The notes under the pieces were generated by a model. It ran no database searches, was not told where the DNA came from, and saw only the letters and a list, made by a program, of their open reading frames with translations. A DNA stretch of 64,000 bases, taken from contig OY747723.1 of NCBI GenBank assembly GCA_963556495.2, positions 18,288,001 through 18,352,000 of the forward strand. The letters run 5' to 3'. The stretch is from Valencia hispanica (taxonomy: Eukaryota; Chordata; Actinopteri; Cyprinodontiformes; Valenciidae). Both the position numbers and the translations under genes were made by a program. This document shows positions 1-11,999 of this stretch, in pieces. How positions within the stretch are numbered: the first letter of the stretch is position 1; every line of letters begins with the position of its first letter.

Positions 1-3000
1 ATTTGATGTAGGAAACAGGGTACAACAGTTGTTTGGAATGGTTGGAAAATAAATTATTTTGAGAAACATGTTTATTTGAATCACCCTAACAGCTAAATTA
101 AAGGTTTCTTTTGGATAAATTATAAAATACCATACAACCAGATGAACAAGTCATTAGAGCAAAGCATCTTCTTTGGTGAAAGGTCAACCTTAAGAAGTGT
201 AAGTCTCTACAATATTTATTTTGCATCACAGTTATGCAGGCTATTTTAAGTTTAAGAGTCAATTTTATTTTCGAGCTGCATTATTGATCTTTCACAATAT
301 TCCATTGATGGACGTTCCCTTTTTTGATTTTCCATGAATGATGTGAAAGCCATAATATATATCAAATATGACTGCGGTTACTTGCCTCTCTCCCTCTCTC
401 TCCCTTTCCCCCCATTTCGGGATGTTTCTTTGTACCAACAGCACCTTTCTATCCCGTCCACTTTAAAATCTATTTATTCCTTCAGTCCGACTGTCTATGC
501 TTTCAATCCATCCAAACACTCATGTGCTCCTGCGCTGAGCTCAGTGCCAGAAAGGTAACAAAAGAAAGTTCATCACAGCAAGCACTGAGATTCGAGGAAC
601 ACTGTTACTTTAAAAGCATCTTTCAAATAGCTTTTCCAAGAGCTAAAGAAAAAAAAGATTATTTTAAGTTCTATACTATCTGGATAAATAAGATTGGAGT
701 TAAAGAAAAAAAAAGTTCAATAATCAAAGAGCAGACATTCAAGCTCTTGAAAGGATTAACCCAAATCACCTTTTCTGACCCATCAAAGCTTCAGATATAA
801 AATCTTTAAAATGGTCCATACCATTACAGCTCAACATATACACTTTATTAGATGTTACATTTTAGATTTCAACCACAGATAACATTCTGTTTATTTTTCT
901 ACTTTTACAAACAACCCACATTCTTCAGTTAAGACAACAGATGGCAGAAAGGCATGCCATGCTCAATACACAAAATACCAGGTGCCTGTCTGCTATTGGA
1001 AAAAAATTCACTAGCTGGAGAGGGAGAGACATTAAATACCATTTATTGTTGAGGGTAAAAAAAACCAACAATAAAATCTCTTTAGGTGATACTTTAACAA
1101 TACGGCATGTCAACTACATACATACCCAAGATTGAGCTTAACAAAGGAAATTAGGATCTTTACTGCATATTACGTGAGTGAAAATGAGTTCAACAGTTTG
1201 CGCAAAACTTTGCAAATGTATTTATACAGAGCTTTACAATAGTACTGTTAAGCCTTATACATATACAGTAGGTACATGAGACAGTTCAAATTGGTTATCT
1301 GGTAGACAGTCATTCACTTTTAATAATGGATTTAATTGCTATTTTTTGGTTAAAATAACTTGAATCTAGTAAATCCTATATTGTTCCACATTGACAGAGT
1401 AATTAGAAAATAATTTTGGAATTTAATGATAAACTATGGATTTTTATTATTATTATTGAATTAAGGTCCATATTGGAAACAATGTTAAGATTACTGTTTA
1501 CCATTCTTTTCAACGCTGAAAACCATCCTGCACATGCAAATTGTTTAATTTATGTGCAAAAACGGTGTGGTCAGGTCAGCTTACACTAACATTACATAAT
1601 TATGTACATTAATGCTTTAAGACTTTCTTTTTCTGTTCAACTTCGGTTTTCAGATGTTAAAACCTAACCCCATATATGAAAAATGGGTACTTTGACATAG
1701 GCGGAGTACAATTTTCGGTTCTGAAAAAAGCTTGATTTACAACCAGATAAAGTAATTTACAAGCAAATATTTCTTAGGACTAAATAATCATAAGGCTATA
1801 GCTATGATGGTTGGGGTTTCAAATTTCTTTCTTATTTAAAGGCACTTTATTATAATATGTGCTTTGTTATCACAGAGGACTTATGTGCTTTCCTTTAATT
1901 GCTATGCTGCCCTTCTACACCGCAGTTTGAAAGAGGTGACTTAGTTTAGAATTAAAACTCAAAATATAGTTTGGGTCAAATTCAAAGCAAGTACATGTTG
2001 ACCATGTCAGTCGTAAATTATAGTAGCTAATTAATTTTATCTTACATTCTGTGGTCCTCAAAGAAAAAAAGGTAAATTCTGTATTCCGAAGGCTCTTGTA
2101 CTCAGTTTCTCCCCTCTGAATACTAACAGTGTACTTCTGTTTCTAAAATTGCCAATCTGTCTCTGATATTGACTTTTAAATGGTCATGCCCTCATCTCCT
2201 GCATGTCAACACTCCAGAATCAACACGGCGATGTCCATCACTGACTTACAACGGCTTGAAGGGAGAAGGTTTGCTGAAATACCCAACTCATTTGAGCTGT
2301 TTTTGAAATGGGAAAAGGGAGGGAGGTTATAGAGATGCATTAAGGCTGAGGCAAACTGTACACTGAGGTCAGCTGGGGTTAGTGGAACCTGGGTCGATGC
2401 TTAGAAAATGCTTAGGTAATCAATTGGCCTTTAGACCTCTGCGAAATACAGTGGTGAGACAGGCCAAAAACATCAAAAAGACTAAAAATGTTAGAAATTG
2501 TTGTGTCGCTGCCTCGTCGTACTTTTCAGCACACAACAAGAGCTGGAAGAGCTTAAATCGATAGTTAATTAAACGTAAGTACGTTTGAAGTTGCTCACTG
2601 CAGACACTGAACCAAGGACAGTGCTTTGCACCTTTATTCAAGTTTTAGATCTCTCGTTACTTTTTCTCTTAATCAGCAGAGGTGAAGGTTAACTATGTGT
2701 GTTCAAATGTAACTGTACAGGATATGGGTATTACTGTCTTAGTAAATACCTGTTCATGAAAGTGGAACACTGAAGTCTAAGTAGTTCTTCAAGCACATCA
2801 CACACATCATGTCTCGGCTGTTGAACTGAGTGGATCTAATAGACGGCGGAGCATTGTACCTGACCTTATGGTGTACAGTTATTACAGGCAGCAGTAGAAC
2901 ATGGATCAATCCACTTGCTGTGGTGTTGAAAATGTTGCATATTAAGGCATATATAGGGTTTTAGACCGTCATTGTCTATAGATGTGCTCATTCGATTTTC

Positions 3001-3720
3001 TATCACCTCAGAGTTGCTCCAGTAAGAACCTAGAATAGTTCTGGCCCACAGCAGTGTTAATCTTTTGCTGTATTTAAGGTTTAGTTTTCAATCTTGCCAT
3101 TTCTCTGAAGTAATTGCTGAAGACAATAGTTTCATTGCTTCAGGCCTGCCAGACTAAAAATCCCACTTATTGTTCCATTGTCATTGAGTTACTGTGCAAC
3201 AGCTGGGTCCACTTGAAGGCAATTGTTGTTAATTCTCCACAGATTTGATCATATGAGAAAGAAAATATATTTGTACTTGAGAATCAAACACTTGTAATAG
3301 TGTCAAGAGGTGCTTCTGAACCAAATGGTTCCACAGGCTTTCCTATAGGCATTGCTTTTACCAGAGTATTATACTTGTTTGTTTTTCCAAGGATTTTTAA
3401 AAATGACTTATTGCATATGTTACAACCCAATCACGAAGACGTAAAACACACCAAACCGGTCACCAGAACACACCAGGTGGACACCAGACTTGAGTCTGCT
3501 GACAAGGCGTCAGTTACTAATGCACTTAAAAAAAGATGTTTCTGTGGAGAATTGGAATAAAAAAAAGACTTCTTGAAGTAAACTCTGGCAAGATGAGAGT
3601 GAAATTTCACTTTTTGATCTACATCAACAACCCTGCACATAATGATGATGGTAATATCCTGCTGTGAGGATTCTTTTCATCACCAGGACGACGGGAGATG
3701 CTCAGAATTGATGAGAAGAT
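1..3720. other. Unique AT-rich sequence, no recognised gene
   Basis: I see no transposon protein, terminal repeat or convincing coding exon here. The longest open frames are under 100 codons, low in complexity and not supported by splice or domain signals. The run of A/T-rich sequence with many ATTTA and TTTATT motifs would be compatible with a long 3' untranslated region of a minus-strand gene whose last exons lie just to the right, but nothing proves this. Confidence 0.5.
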
Positions 3721-3723
3721 GGA

Positions 3724-4270
3724 TTAAGCTGAACACAAAGAAATTCTTGACAAAAACCTGTTAGGAGTTGCAAGACTTGCAATGCTGTGGTTCACCTTCA
3801 AGTAAGCATCTAAATACAACTGAGCTTGAGCTATTCTGCAAAGAATAGACAAATGTTTTAGTCTTTATGCTCAAAGCTGGAAGAGACATACCCCAAAAGA
3901 CGTAAAGCTGTAACTGTAGTGAAGGGTGGTTCTAAAAATTACTGACCCAGAGAGACTAAATACAAATACAAATACATTCACACCTTGTTTATACTCACTG
4001 TTCCTGACCTCGTGCACGATCACTTGTGCCAAAAGCGAACTAGCTTGGGCTGAACCCCATTTTTGTAGAATTTCACGCGCAGCTTGAGTGCTGCTCGGCA
4101 AACAGAAAAAGTAGCAAGGTAGAGTCGAAAAACATGTCAATTTTTACCAGCATCTGCAGGGTTGAGAAAAAGAGGCATCTGTAAATGAATTGGGATTGCA
4201 CTTCATCTTTACTCCCGTCAACTGCTGCCAGTTGTTGAATACAGGCCAATCTTATCTGCAGCACATTCTA
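3724..4270 (-). other. Possible terminal exons of an unidentified host gene (unresolved)
   Basis: On the minus strand a pyrimidine tract ending in TTTGCAG precedes an open stretch 3835-3724. In one frame it encodes 36 residues (beginning IAQAQLYLDAYLKVNHSIAS) and ends in TAA. About 160 bases upstream a second candidate exon, 4090-3999, follows a T-rich tract ending GAGCAG and ends at a good donor (GTGAGTAT); one frame gives AREILQKWGSAQASSLLAQ. A third open stretch (about 4260-4150, IRLACIQQLAAVDGSKDEVQ) lies further upstream. The reading frames do not join cleanly with the obvious splice sites, and other frames are also open. I recognise no protein family. It may be real, a degraded gene, or chance. 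Confidence 0.2.
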
Positions 4271-4299
4271 ATGCTTAAAATACCAACTACAGTGCTTTA

Positions 4300-7183
4300 A
4301 CTCCTTCTCAAACAAGAGAGGATGTTGGTCGCAGCTGAATTCTTTAGTGGCAACTACTAAACGAAGCCATACATATGCCTAAAGACTGGGGATGCAGAAG
4401 AAGAGCGACAGAGTTTAGTCAGACAGAGAGTGAAGAGAGAAGTGAAGAGTAGTTGACAGCATGGTAAGTACTAACAGCAAAAGTAAGAGATGAAGTGACT
4501 GGATAACAACAAAGTCCTAATATTTCAGTCAGCATCATTACTAAGCTAAAATGTGTTTTTTTAATATCTGTCAATTTTAGTTAAATAATGAAATTTGACT
4601 GTCACAACATTATTGTGCTAAAATGTATGCATATATGTAACATAGCCAGCTGAATACATTTTTTGTAATGATCTAATGGCATTTCATCACACATCATCAG
4701 AAAAACAGAAACAAACTATATCTCATATAAAGTACATCAAGTACTACTTTATTATTTTTAAATATAAAACATAAACATGACTACAGTGAAATCCCTGCCC
4801 TATTTGGCAATGGTTTTATATTAATAAAAACTACCAGATTTGAACCAATATAGTTAGTAGCACCAGTGAATCTAATGAACATTTTCAATACAAGGAAACC
4901 AAAAAAATATTTTTTTATGTCTTCTGTAGAGAGTTTTTCTACATATGAAAAATATTTCATGCAATTTAGTAATGTTGTAGTTTTAAGAAGTGGCTTCTTT
5001 TATTTTATGAAAAATTTTCATAAAGAGTTGTAGAACTACATTTTTTTTGTTAAATTGTTTTATCATCGTAATTCGAATGTATGCACATATTTGTGAGGAT
5101 CGTCTGCAGAGATTATGTCCTGCCAATCATGGTGGGCCACCTGGGCCAAACTATTGTCCCAGTCTAGTTCTGCTTTCAAGTATTAGAACAAGGAAAAAGA
5201 TTCCTGCACAGTAAGTCAGTGATCTGATGTAGAGGAGAAGGCTGTTTCAAAGTTTCAGGACTGCAATCAAAAAAGCCCTGTTGGGATGGGATACATGTTG
5301 GTCTGCAGAGCTGTTGCATTATCCATTTATGTAGAACATCTCAATTCCCAGTATGGCAGACAAAATTATCTTCTGTAACGTGTTCCGGTTTTCTATCCAT
5401 TTCTATCTCTACTGCTACTCTTGAATGATTTAAGCCACACAATCTTCTGACTGTCTTTTGACAACGTCAGACAGAGTTCTTACTATTGCAATTCCTTAAA
5501 TCTGTTAAGTTTTTGGATTAAAAAAAAGTAAGCAGTAATAGATTCCCGTAGCTGTTTGAAACGACACTGGTCCACATTTTAGTACTGTGTTGTACCTACA
5601 GTTTTAGCTGTAAGGTGGAAATATGTCAGAAGAGTATAGCCCATACACACTAGATGTACAAAAACTGCATAAAAAAGTTGATTTTGAGAGAGAATGGGCT
5701 CAAGCGCATTCTTATTTTCAGTTCAAGCATTACAGCCTCTATGCAGAGGTAAAATTATGGGAGTTATTTCTACCCTGCAACTTCTAATCTTCTCTGACCT
5801 TTCAAAAGGTAACCTTTCTAAAATGGAAAGCTCTGGATTGGTGTGATCAAACTGTTGCCACGTGGGCCTTTGTTTAAAACTCCCCTTTGAAATGTATCCA
5901 GGAAGTACATTATGTCTTCCTATTAGCTTCCTTGAGGGGAGTCAAAGTGAAAAGTCCTTTTTCAAAGATGAAGAGCCCACCCCAGAAGCTTTTTTAGATG
6001 GTCCTTTAATTTTTCAGGTTTTTATCTAAGTACTTTTTTAAAGTAATTGGTGAACTCAATATATCACTATCCAATGATGCTTCCCTGCTGTGTTTACACT
6101 CCATTTCCTCCTCCTTCCTGCACTCCAGCATCTACCTGCAGGCCAAGTTCCTTTCAGGTCCTCAAGGGGAGTTCACAGACACACACTTCCTGTGCTCTTA
6201 TCTGGTGCTCAGTGTGTATTGATAGAATGTTACAGGACAGGGTGGTTTTGCAAAAATGGAAAGAATTTCACAAAATACTGCTTTGAAATGGCTGCTATTT
6301 CATGCGTGCATACCTGCCACTCAGTTTTAACTAGAGCTGAGAGAATATGATGATCACAACCCTCACTCATAAAAATGGTTCTGGTCTCTCATTTTCAGCT
6401 TTATCTGTCATCAGACATTTTACCATGAGAGAGTTGTGTTACAGCCACATTACTCAACCTTTTGCAACAACACACATTGTCAAGCAGCATGGTTTTTCAA
6501 AAGCCTCTTTCATAATTTGCACGTGTCTAAGGGTAATCTAGTGATTCAAGGCTCTAAGGCTGAGTACTAGTTGTAATTGTGGGAAGGAATCAATAACAGG
6601 GGGACGGTTAGACAACATTCTTATAGCAGTGACCCATCAAGTCAGGATTTTAATTTATGGATTTATGATGGTAAGTTTACTGCTCTCTACTCTTGTAGCC
6701 ATTCTTGGTAAAGATGCTTAAAATGTCTTTAAAATTGTTCATTTTTATTGCAATGGCATGATCGGACGGTGAAAGATTTAGGACAAATCTTTAATCTAAG
6801 TACATTTACTGAGTGCTGAAAAACAGCAACAACAAAAAACACAAACAGAAGCGTCTGTTGCAAAAACATTTGATCTTAATCACATTTTTTCAAATCTAAC
6901 AGTTCCAATTAGCCGTGATGATATTTAACAAACTCCACAATTTGCGATGCTGGGCCATAAAATGCTTGCAAACGAAACAACTAATTTTTATGTAGATACC
7001 ATCTATTTCATAGGCCCAGTTATGCTTAACATTAAATAAGCAGACAGATCCAGACACTTCTCAGCATTGAAAATGGGCGGACCCATTTATCAGTGTACTG
7101 TAAAAGAAGCATAAATGGGACTTAATGGTGGTTATGGAGTCTTGGCAACCCAAAAATACAATATTTTTCTTCAGTTCTCAAAC
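4300..7183. other. Unique AT-rich sequence
   Basis: No transposon or host gene is recognised. A purine-rich run near 4,395-4,455 is followed at 4,460-4,468 by an ATG directly abutting a splice-donor-like GTAAGTACT on the plus strand. Otherwise only short open frames without domains are present. Confidence 0.45.
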
Positions 7184-7400
7184 AAGGCAAGGCAAGGCAA
7201 TTTTATTTGTATAGCACACTTTCAACAGCAGGGCAATTCAAGGTGCTTTACATGATTTGGTGATTTAAAAAACCCCCCAAAAAACCAATGGAAATTAAAA
7301 GTAAAAGAAACACACATTACACATGATACACAATAAAGCAAGAGAAAGATAAAAAAAGCAAAAGAGCATGAACACATTTCATACAAATGACATAAAGCAT

Positions 7401-9320
7401 TTACTCGAAGGCATTTCTAAACAGATGGGTTTTTAGTCTCGATTTAAAGCAGTTCAGTGTTTCAGCAGCTCTACACTCGTCAGGAAGTCTGTTCCACATA
7501 AGGGGAGCATAGAAACTGAAAGCTGCTTCTCCATGTTTAGTTCTGAGTCTAGGGATGTTTAGTTGGCTAGAGTTGGATGACCTGAGTGGTCTTGGGGGTT
7601 GGTACTGTGACAACAGGTCTTCAACATATTTTGGTGCTAAGCCATGTAATGATTTATAAACTAGTAGGAGTATTTTGAAGTCTATTCACTGAGCTACAGG
7701 GAGCCAGTGTAAGGATTTCAGAACTGGGCTGATGTGCTCTACTTTCCTGGTTGTAGTGAGGACGCGAGCGGCAGCGTTCTGGATCAGCTGCAGGTGTCTG
7801 ATTGACTTTTTAGGCAGACCTGTGAAGATACTGTTGCAGTAATCAATCCGACTAAAGATAAACGCATGGATGAGTTTTTCTAGGTCGTGTTGCAACATCA
7901 GTCGTTTAATCCTAGAGATGTTCTTCAGGTGATAGAACGCTGACCTGGTTATTGCCTTTATGTGACCCTGGAGGTTCAGGTCTGAGTCCATTACTACACC
8001 TAGGTTTCGAGCCTGATCAGTAGTTTCTAGCTGTATTAATTGAAGCTGTGTGCTGACTCTTGATCGTTCCTCCTTGGGTCCAAAAATAATTACTTCAGTT
8101 TTGTTTCTATTCAGCTGGAGAAAGTTGCGGCACATCCATCCATTTATTTGGTCAATGCATTGATTTAGGGTTTGAATGGGTTCAGAGTCACCTGGTGACA
8201 TTGTAATGTAGAGCTGAGTGTCATCCTCATAGTTATGGTAGCTAATGTTATTGGTTGCTATAATCTTGCCTAGTGGGAGCATGTAGATATTAAATAAGAG
8301 GGGCCCCAGGATGGAGCCCTGGGGCACCCCACATGTGATTTCTGTTCGTTCTGATGAAAAGTTTCCTATTGAAACATAGAAGTCCCTGTTCTTTAGGTAA
8401 GATTCGAACCAGACAAGTAGTGTACCAGAGAGTCCGACCCAGCTCTCCAGTCGTTCCAATAAAATATCATGATCAACAGTGTCAAATGCTGCACTGAGGT
8501 CCAACAGAACCAGCACTGTGGTTCTTTCACAGTCTGTATTTATGCTGATGTCATTGAATACTTTGACGAGGGCAGTTTCGGTGCTGTGGTGAGCACAGAA
8601 ACGAGACTGAAAAACATCAAAACGGTTTGTCATTGTTATGAAGCTATTCAACTGCTGAAACACGGCTTTTTCAATAATCTTACTGATGAATGGAAGATTA
8701 GAGATCGGCCTGTAGTTCTGCATTAACGTGTTGTCCAGATTTTTCTTCTTTAGCATTGGTTTAATAACTGCTGTTTTTAAAGCCTGAGGGAAGACACCTG
8801 ATAGCAGGGATGAGTTCACTATTTGAACAAGATCAGACCCAATAACAGGAAGAACTTTCTTTAGAAAAGCTGTGGGTAGGATATCAACACAGCAGGAGGA
8901 GGAGCTTAATTGGATAATGATTTTTTCAAGGCTGTTCTGGTTTAATTCGTGGAATTCAGACATTTTCTCTACATTGTTGTTGATTGGGGAGGGCACTGGT
9001 TGTTGGTTCGATATTGAGGTACAGATTGACCGTCTAATTGTTAGAATCTTTTCAGTGAAAAAGCTGGCAAATTCATTGCAGGCCCTGGTAAAGTTTAGTT
9101 CAGGGGCTACTGTCACTAAAGGATTAGTTAGTCTTTCCACTGTTGCAAATAGGGTCCGTGCATTATTAATGTTTCTGTTGATGATTTCAGAAAAGAACGA
9201 TTCCCTAGCATCTTTTATAGTTAGCTGATATCTATTCAGTCTCTCTTTGTAGATCTCACAGGGAACCTGGAGTCGAGTTTTCCGCCATTTTCTCTCGGCG
9301 CGTCGACACTCTTTTTTCAC
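7401..9320 (-). pseudogene. L2 ORF2, reverse transcriptase and C-terminal part
   Basis: A 544-residue open stretch (9320-7686) holds the RT palm and fingers in order: [72 protein letters not shown] and the active-site block NYEDDTQLY. Most L2 copies have YADD; the alanine is glutamate here, while both aspartates remain. After LHWLPVAQ a TGA (7686-7688) interrupts, and the frame resumes to 7401 through PRPLRSSNSS and WNRLPDECRAAETLNCFKSR, the usual end of L2 ORF2. The copy at 52.3-52.9 kb has AGA (Arg) at the stop position. A dead but fairly young copy. Confidence 0.92.
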
Positions 9321-10682
9321 TACGTACCAGTGGATTACTTGCCCACGGAGACTTCTTTCTACCTGAGACTACTTTCACTTTAGTTGGAGCAATGGAATCC
9401 ATGATGTCTGAGATTTTCGCAAGGGAATTATCTACCAACTTATTTACTGAGTTTGAGTTGGGAGATGAGGGGGATGCAGTGGAAGGGTAAATACGTTTAA
9501 AAGTTTCAACTGAGCTGTTCCCTAGAAAACGTTTTTTTATAGTGGTCTTACTGTGGCTGGATAACTTAGCAGAGATGGTACTTTCAAAGAAAATACAGAA
9601 ATGGTCAGATAACGCAATATTAATTACAGAGATTTTGGAAATATTTAAACCTTTGCTGATAATTAAGTCCAGAGTGTGTCCTGTATTGTGTGTTGTTTGT
9701 TTGACATGCTGGATCAGGCCAAAGTTGTGGAGAGTATCATCTAATGTTTTTGCTTGTCTATCTTGGGGGTTTTCGGTATGGATGTTAAAACCCCCCACAA
9801 TGATTAGTTGGTCATAGTCAATACATATTACAGAAAGAAGGTCATTGAAATCATTAAAGAAGTTAGAGTTAAGTTTTGGTGGTTTATATAAACTTAGAAA
9901 TAAAGCTTTGTTAGGCTCATTTATCTGGGTGGCTAGGTATTCAAAATAATCAAACGTGCCCAGAGTTACCTTTTTAAAGTTCATTGAGTTGTGAAAAATG
10001 GTGGCTACACCTCCACCTCATCTGTGCTTTCTGCTCTCGCTTAAGAAATTATAATTTGGAGGAGTAGATTCTATTAATGCAGTTGTTTCATTATTTTCAT
10101 CTAGCCAAGTTTCTGATAAAAAAGGGCATGTAAATTATGCTCAGTGATGAAGTCATTGATAAGAAAAGACTTCCCGGATAGAGATCTAATGTTTAATAAA
10201 GCTAACTGAAGTATTGTGATCATGGGCAGCGGCAGCTGAACCTTCTGACAGGTTATCAATTTGAGATTTTGTTTAATATGAGAGCGTGTGGTTAACGATT
10301 TATGTTTCCTGCTGCTGATAATCACTGAAATCTTAGACTCGGGGGGGGGGGGGGGGGGTAGGGTAGGGGTGGATTTATTGCCCGGTTCCCTAAAATATCT
10401 GTAATAATCAGTGGGGGGGAAGCTCCCAGTCTTATTTACACTAGTCCCAGGGGTTTGGTGTAGTCTAAGTTTAGGTGTTAATTGTGTCCCAAATTTGATT
10501 TGCTCGTTCAGTCTGTCTGTAAAATTTCTAAATGGAGACTCATTTGATGTGGCTGAGTCACAGGAAGATGAAGACTTAATCTCTGATGGTTGTTTATCTG
10601 TTCGGTCCTGTGGTGTCATCATGACTTGGTGTTTTTGTTCTCTGATATCCATGGGCACCTCAAGGTCAGCTTTTGGGAGCAA
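9256..10682 (-). pseudogene. L2 ORF2, N-terminal extension and AP-endonuclease part
   Basis: ORF2 begins near 10682 with about 150 residues of linker containing a proline run coded by an 18-base homopolymer (10341-10358). It then enters the endonuclease domain at LLNIRSLSGKSFLINDF. A one-base loss in an A-run near 10118-10123 shifts the frame just before the SETWL motif, and an in-frame TGA sits at 10018-10020. From 9984 the domain continues and ends with SDHFCIFFES. The metal-binding GDFN motif reads GGFNIH, so a catalytic aspartate is lost. A second frameshift near 9310-9325 separates this part from the reverse transcriptase. The endonuclease nicks target DNA for target-primed reverse transcription; this copy cannot. 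Confidence 0.85.
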
Positions 10683-10796
10683 GTGTTTTGCTTTCTGATT
10701 TTGATAAGAAAAAATGTTTGCTGCTAACAGCCTTACTCCGGCCTTGTTAAGATAACGTTGGCCTGCTTTGAACAGATGATTAGCACTTCCAAATAC

Positions 10797-11699
10797 TTAG
10801 AAATTATTAATAAATGTGAACGACTTCTCAGCTGATTGTTTCTTCAACCATTTATGGAGCATGCGGAGTCTGCTAAATCTTTCATCATTCCCTTCAGGGA
10901 CTGGTCCGCTGATGAGGATGTTTACGTTAAGTCCATCAAGTCTCTGTAGGAGATCAGAAAAGTCTCTCTTCAGAATCTCTGATTGTCTCATTGCGATATC
11001 TGCTGATCCAGTGTGAATGACGAGCTTTTCCAAAGCAGGATGTTGGTCCAAGATTTTTGGGATTTTTTCGGATATTTCTCTCACTGTATTTTTGTAGTAG
11101 CTATAAACTCTAGTGTTCTTGCTACAAAAAGCCTCAATTCCATTAATTGATCCGTCTTGTATGATAACAATCTTTGCTGGGGGGGCTCTTACTTTGTTAT
11201 GTGTCCGTTTGATGCGGCTGGGTTTCTCCTGGTGGCTTTGACTGGTCCCGGGGGCTGCGTCATATTTCGGGGAACTCAAGGCTGCGAATCTGTTTTTCAG
11301 CGGGATTCCAGGTGGAGAAATATCTCTTGTTTTTGGCTGAAACCTCTTTTGTTTACTTTTAGCAGAAACGGGAGGTCTGGGTTCAGAGCTTTCTCTGTGC
11401 CGGAGTTTCTTTTGTTTTTTCTTCCTCGGAGGACAGGCTGGGGTTGATGATTCCATGCGTTTTAATGCTGGCCAGTCTTTATTAGAGTGCGGAGTTCGGC
11501 CGCTCAGGCGCCTGTAGGGAGTCTCAGTGACATGGTTAGACCGATGTAACACCGGGCTGTTTGTATTCAAAGGTAAAGTTGTGTCGTTTCCATAATCAGC
11601 GTGGAGATCAAAATTAATTTCCAGACTATGTAGCTTCGTTTCATTGCCCTCAATTCTGTGGATCAGTTTTTCAAAGTCCTCAGCTGAGCAAAAAGTCAT
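10797..11699 (-). pseudogene. L2 ORF1 protein with decayed SGNH-esterase-like domain
   Basis: This frame of about 300 codons is open. I chose the ATG at 11699 because the sequence from MTFCSAEDFEKLIHRIEGNE onward has the heptad-like charged pattern of LINE ORF1 proteins; the frame stays open to 11933, but that extra part is a hydrophobic leader that looks like untranslated sequence. The middle is basic (clusters of K and R such as RKKKQKKLRHR), suiting RNA binding. The last 130 residues match the SGNH/GDSL-type domain known in CR1/L2 ORF1. The block I nucleophile site reads QDGSING where GDS is expected, and block III reads HTGSADI where GTND is expected. ORF1 proteins bind LINE RNA; the esterase is thought to be accessory. 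The frame is intact but the enzyme is probably dead. Confidence 0.75.
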
Positions 11700-11999
11700 G
11701 TTGATAAGTCCATAAAAAAGTAATCCAAAAAGAGATATGGTCCAATACAGTAACTCCAGGGGCTGGGAAAATAAAGTAACTAAGAAAAGGTTAAGAAAGA
11801 AAACAAGAAAAGCAAATCGAAAATAAAATAAAGTGAACAGATCTGGAGAGAGACAGAGAGCAGCTGCTCCTCCTTCCAGTGAGCTATGGAGTTTTTTAAC
11901 CTCTACAGTCATCCTCTCTGTGCCTGGTGGCAAAATAAACTTGGATCCTTTTCACGCTTTGTTTTTCAAAGCTTCGAAGTATGTCTATCAGTTCTGCAG

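Larger units (their letters stand above)
7184..11990 (-). mobile_element. Nearly full-length L2-type LINE (non-LTR retrotransposon)
   Basis: The 3' end lies at the low coordinate, with a GGCAA run next to TTTTATTTGTATAGCACAC, the usual fish L2 tail. Reading leftward from about 11.99 kb come a short 5' leader, ORF1 (coiled coil and SGNH-esterase-like domain), a gap of about 110 bases, and ORF2 with a long N-terminal extension, AP-endonuclease and reverse transcriptase. About 4.8 kb of order is preserved, close to full length for the family. It cannot move on its own: ORF1 has lost esterase residues and ORF2 has at least two frameshifts and two in-frame stops. The 5' boundary is uncertain because a Tc1 fragment begins at about 12.0 kb. 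No clear target-site duplication was found. Confidence 0.9.

Noticed and set aside
10411..10698. Plus-strand frame opposite the L2 ORF2 start
   Set aside because: Shadow of the minus-strand LINE frame.
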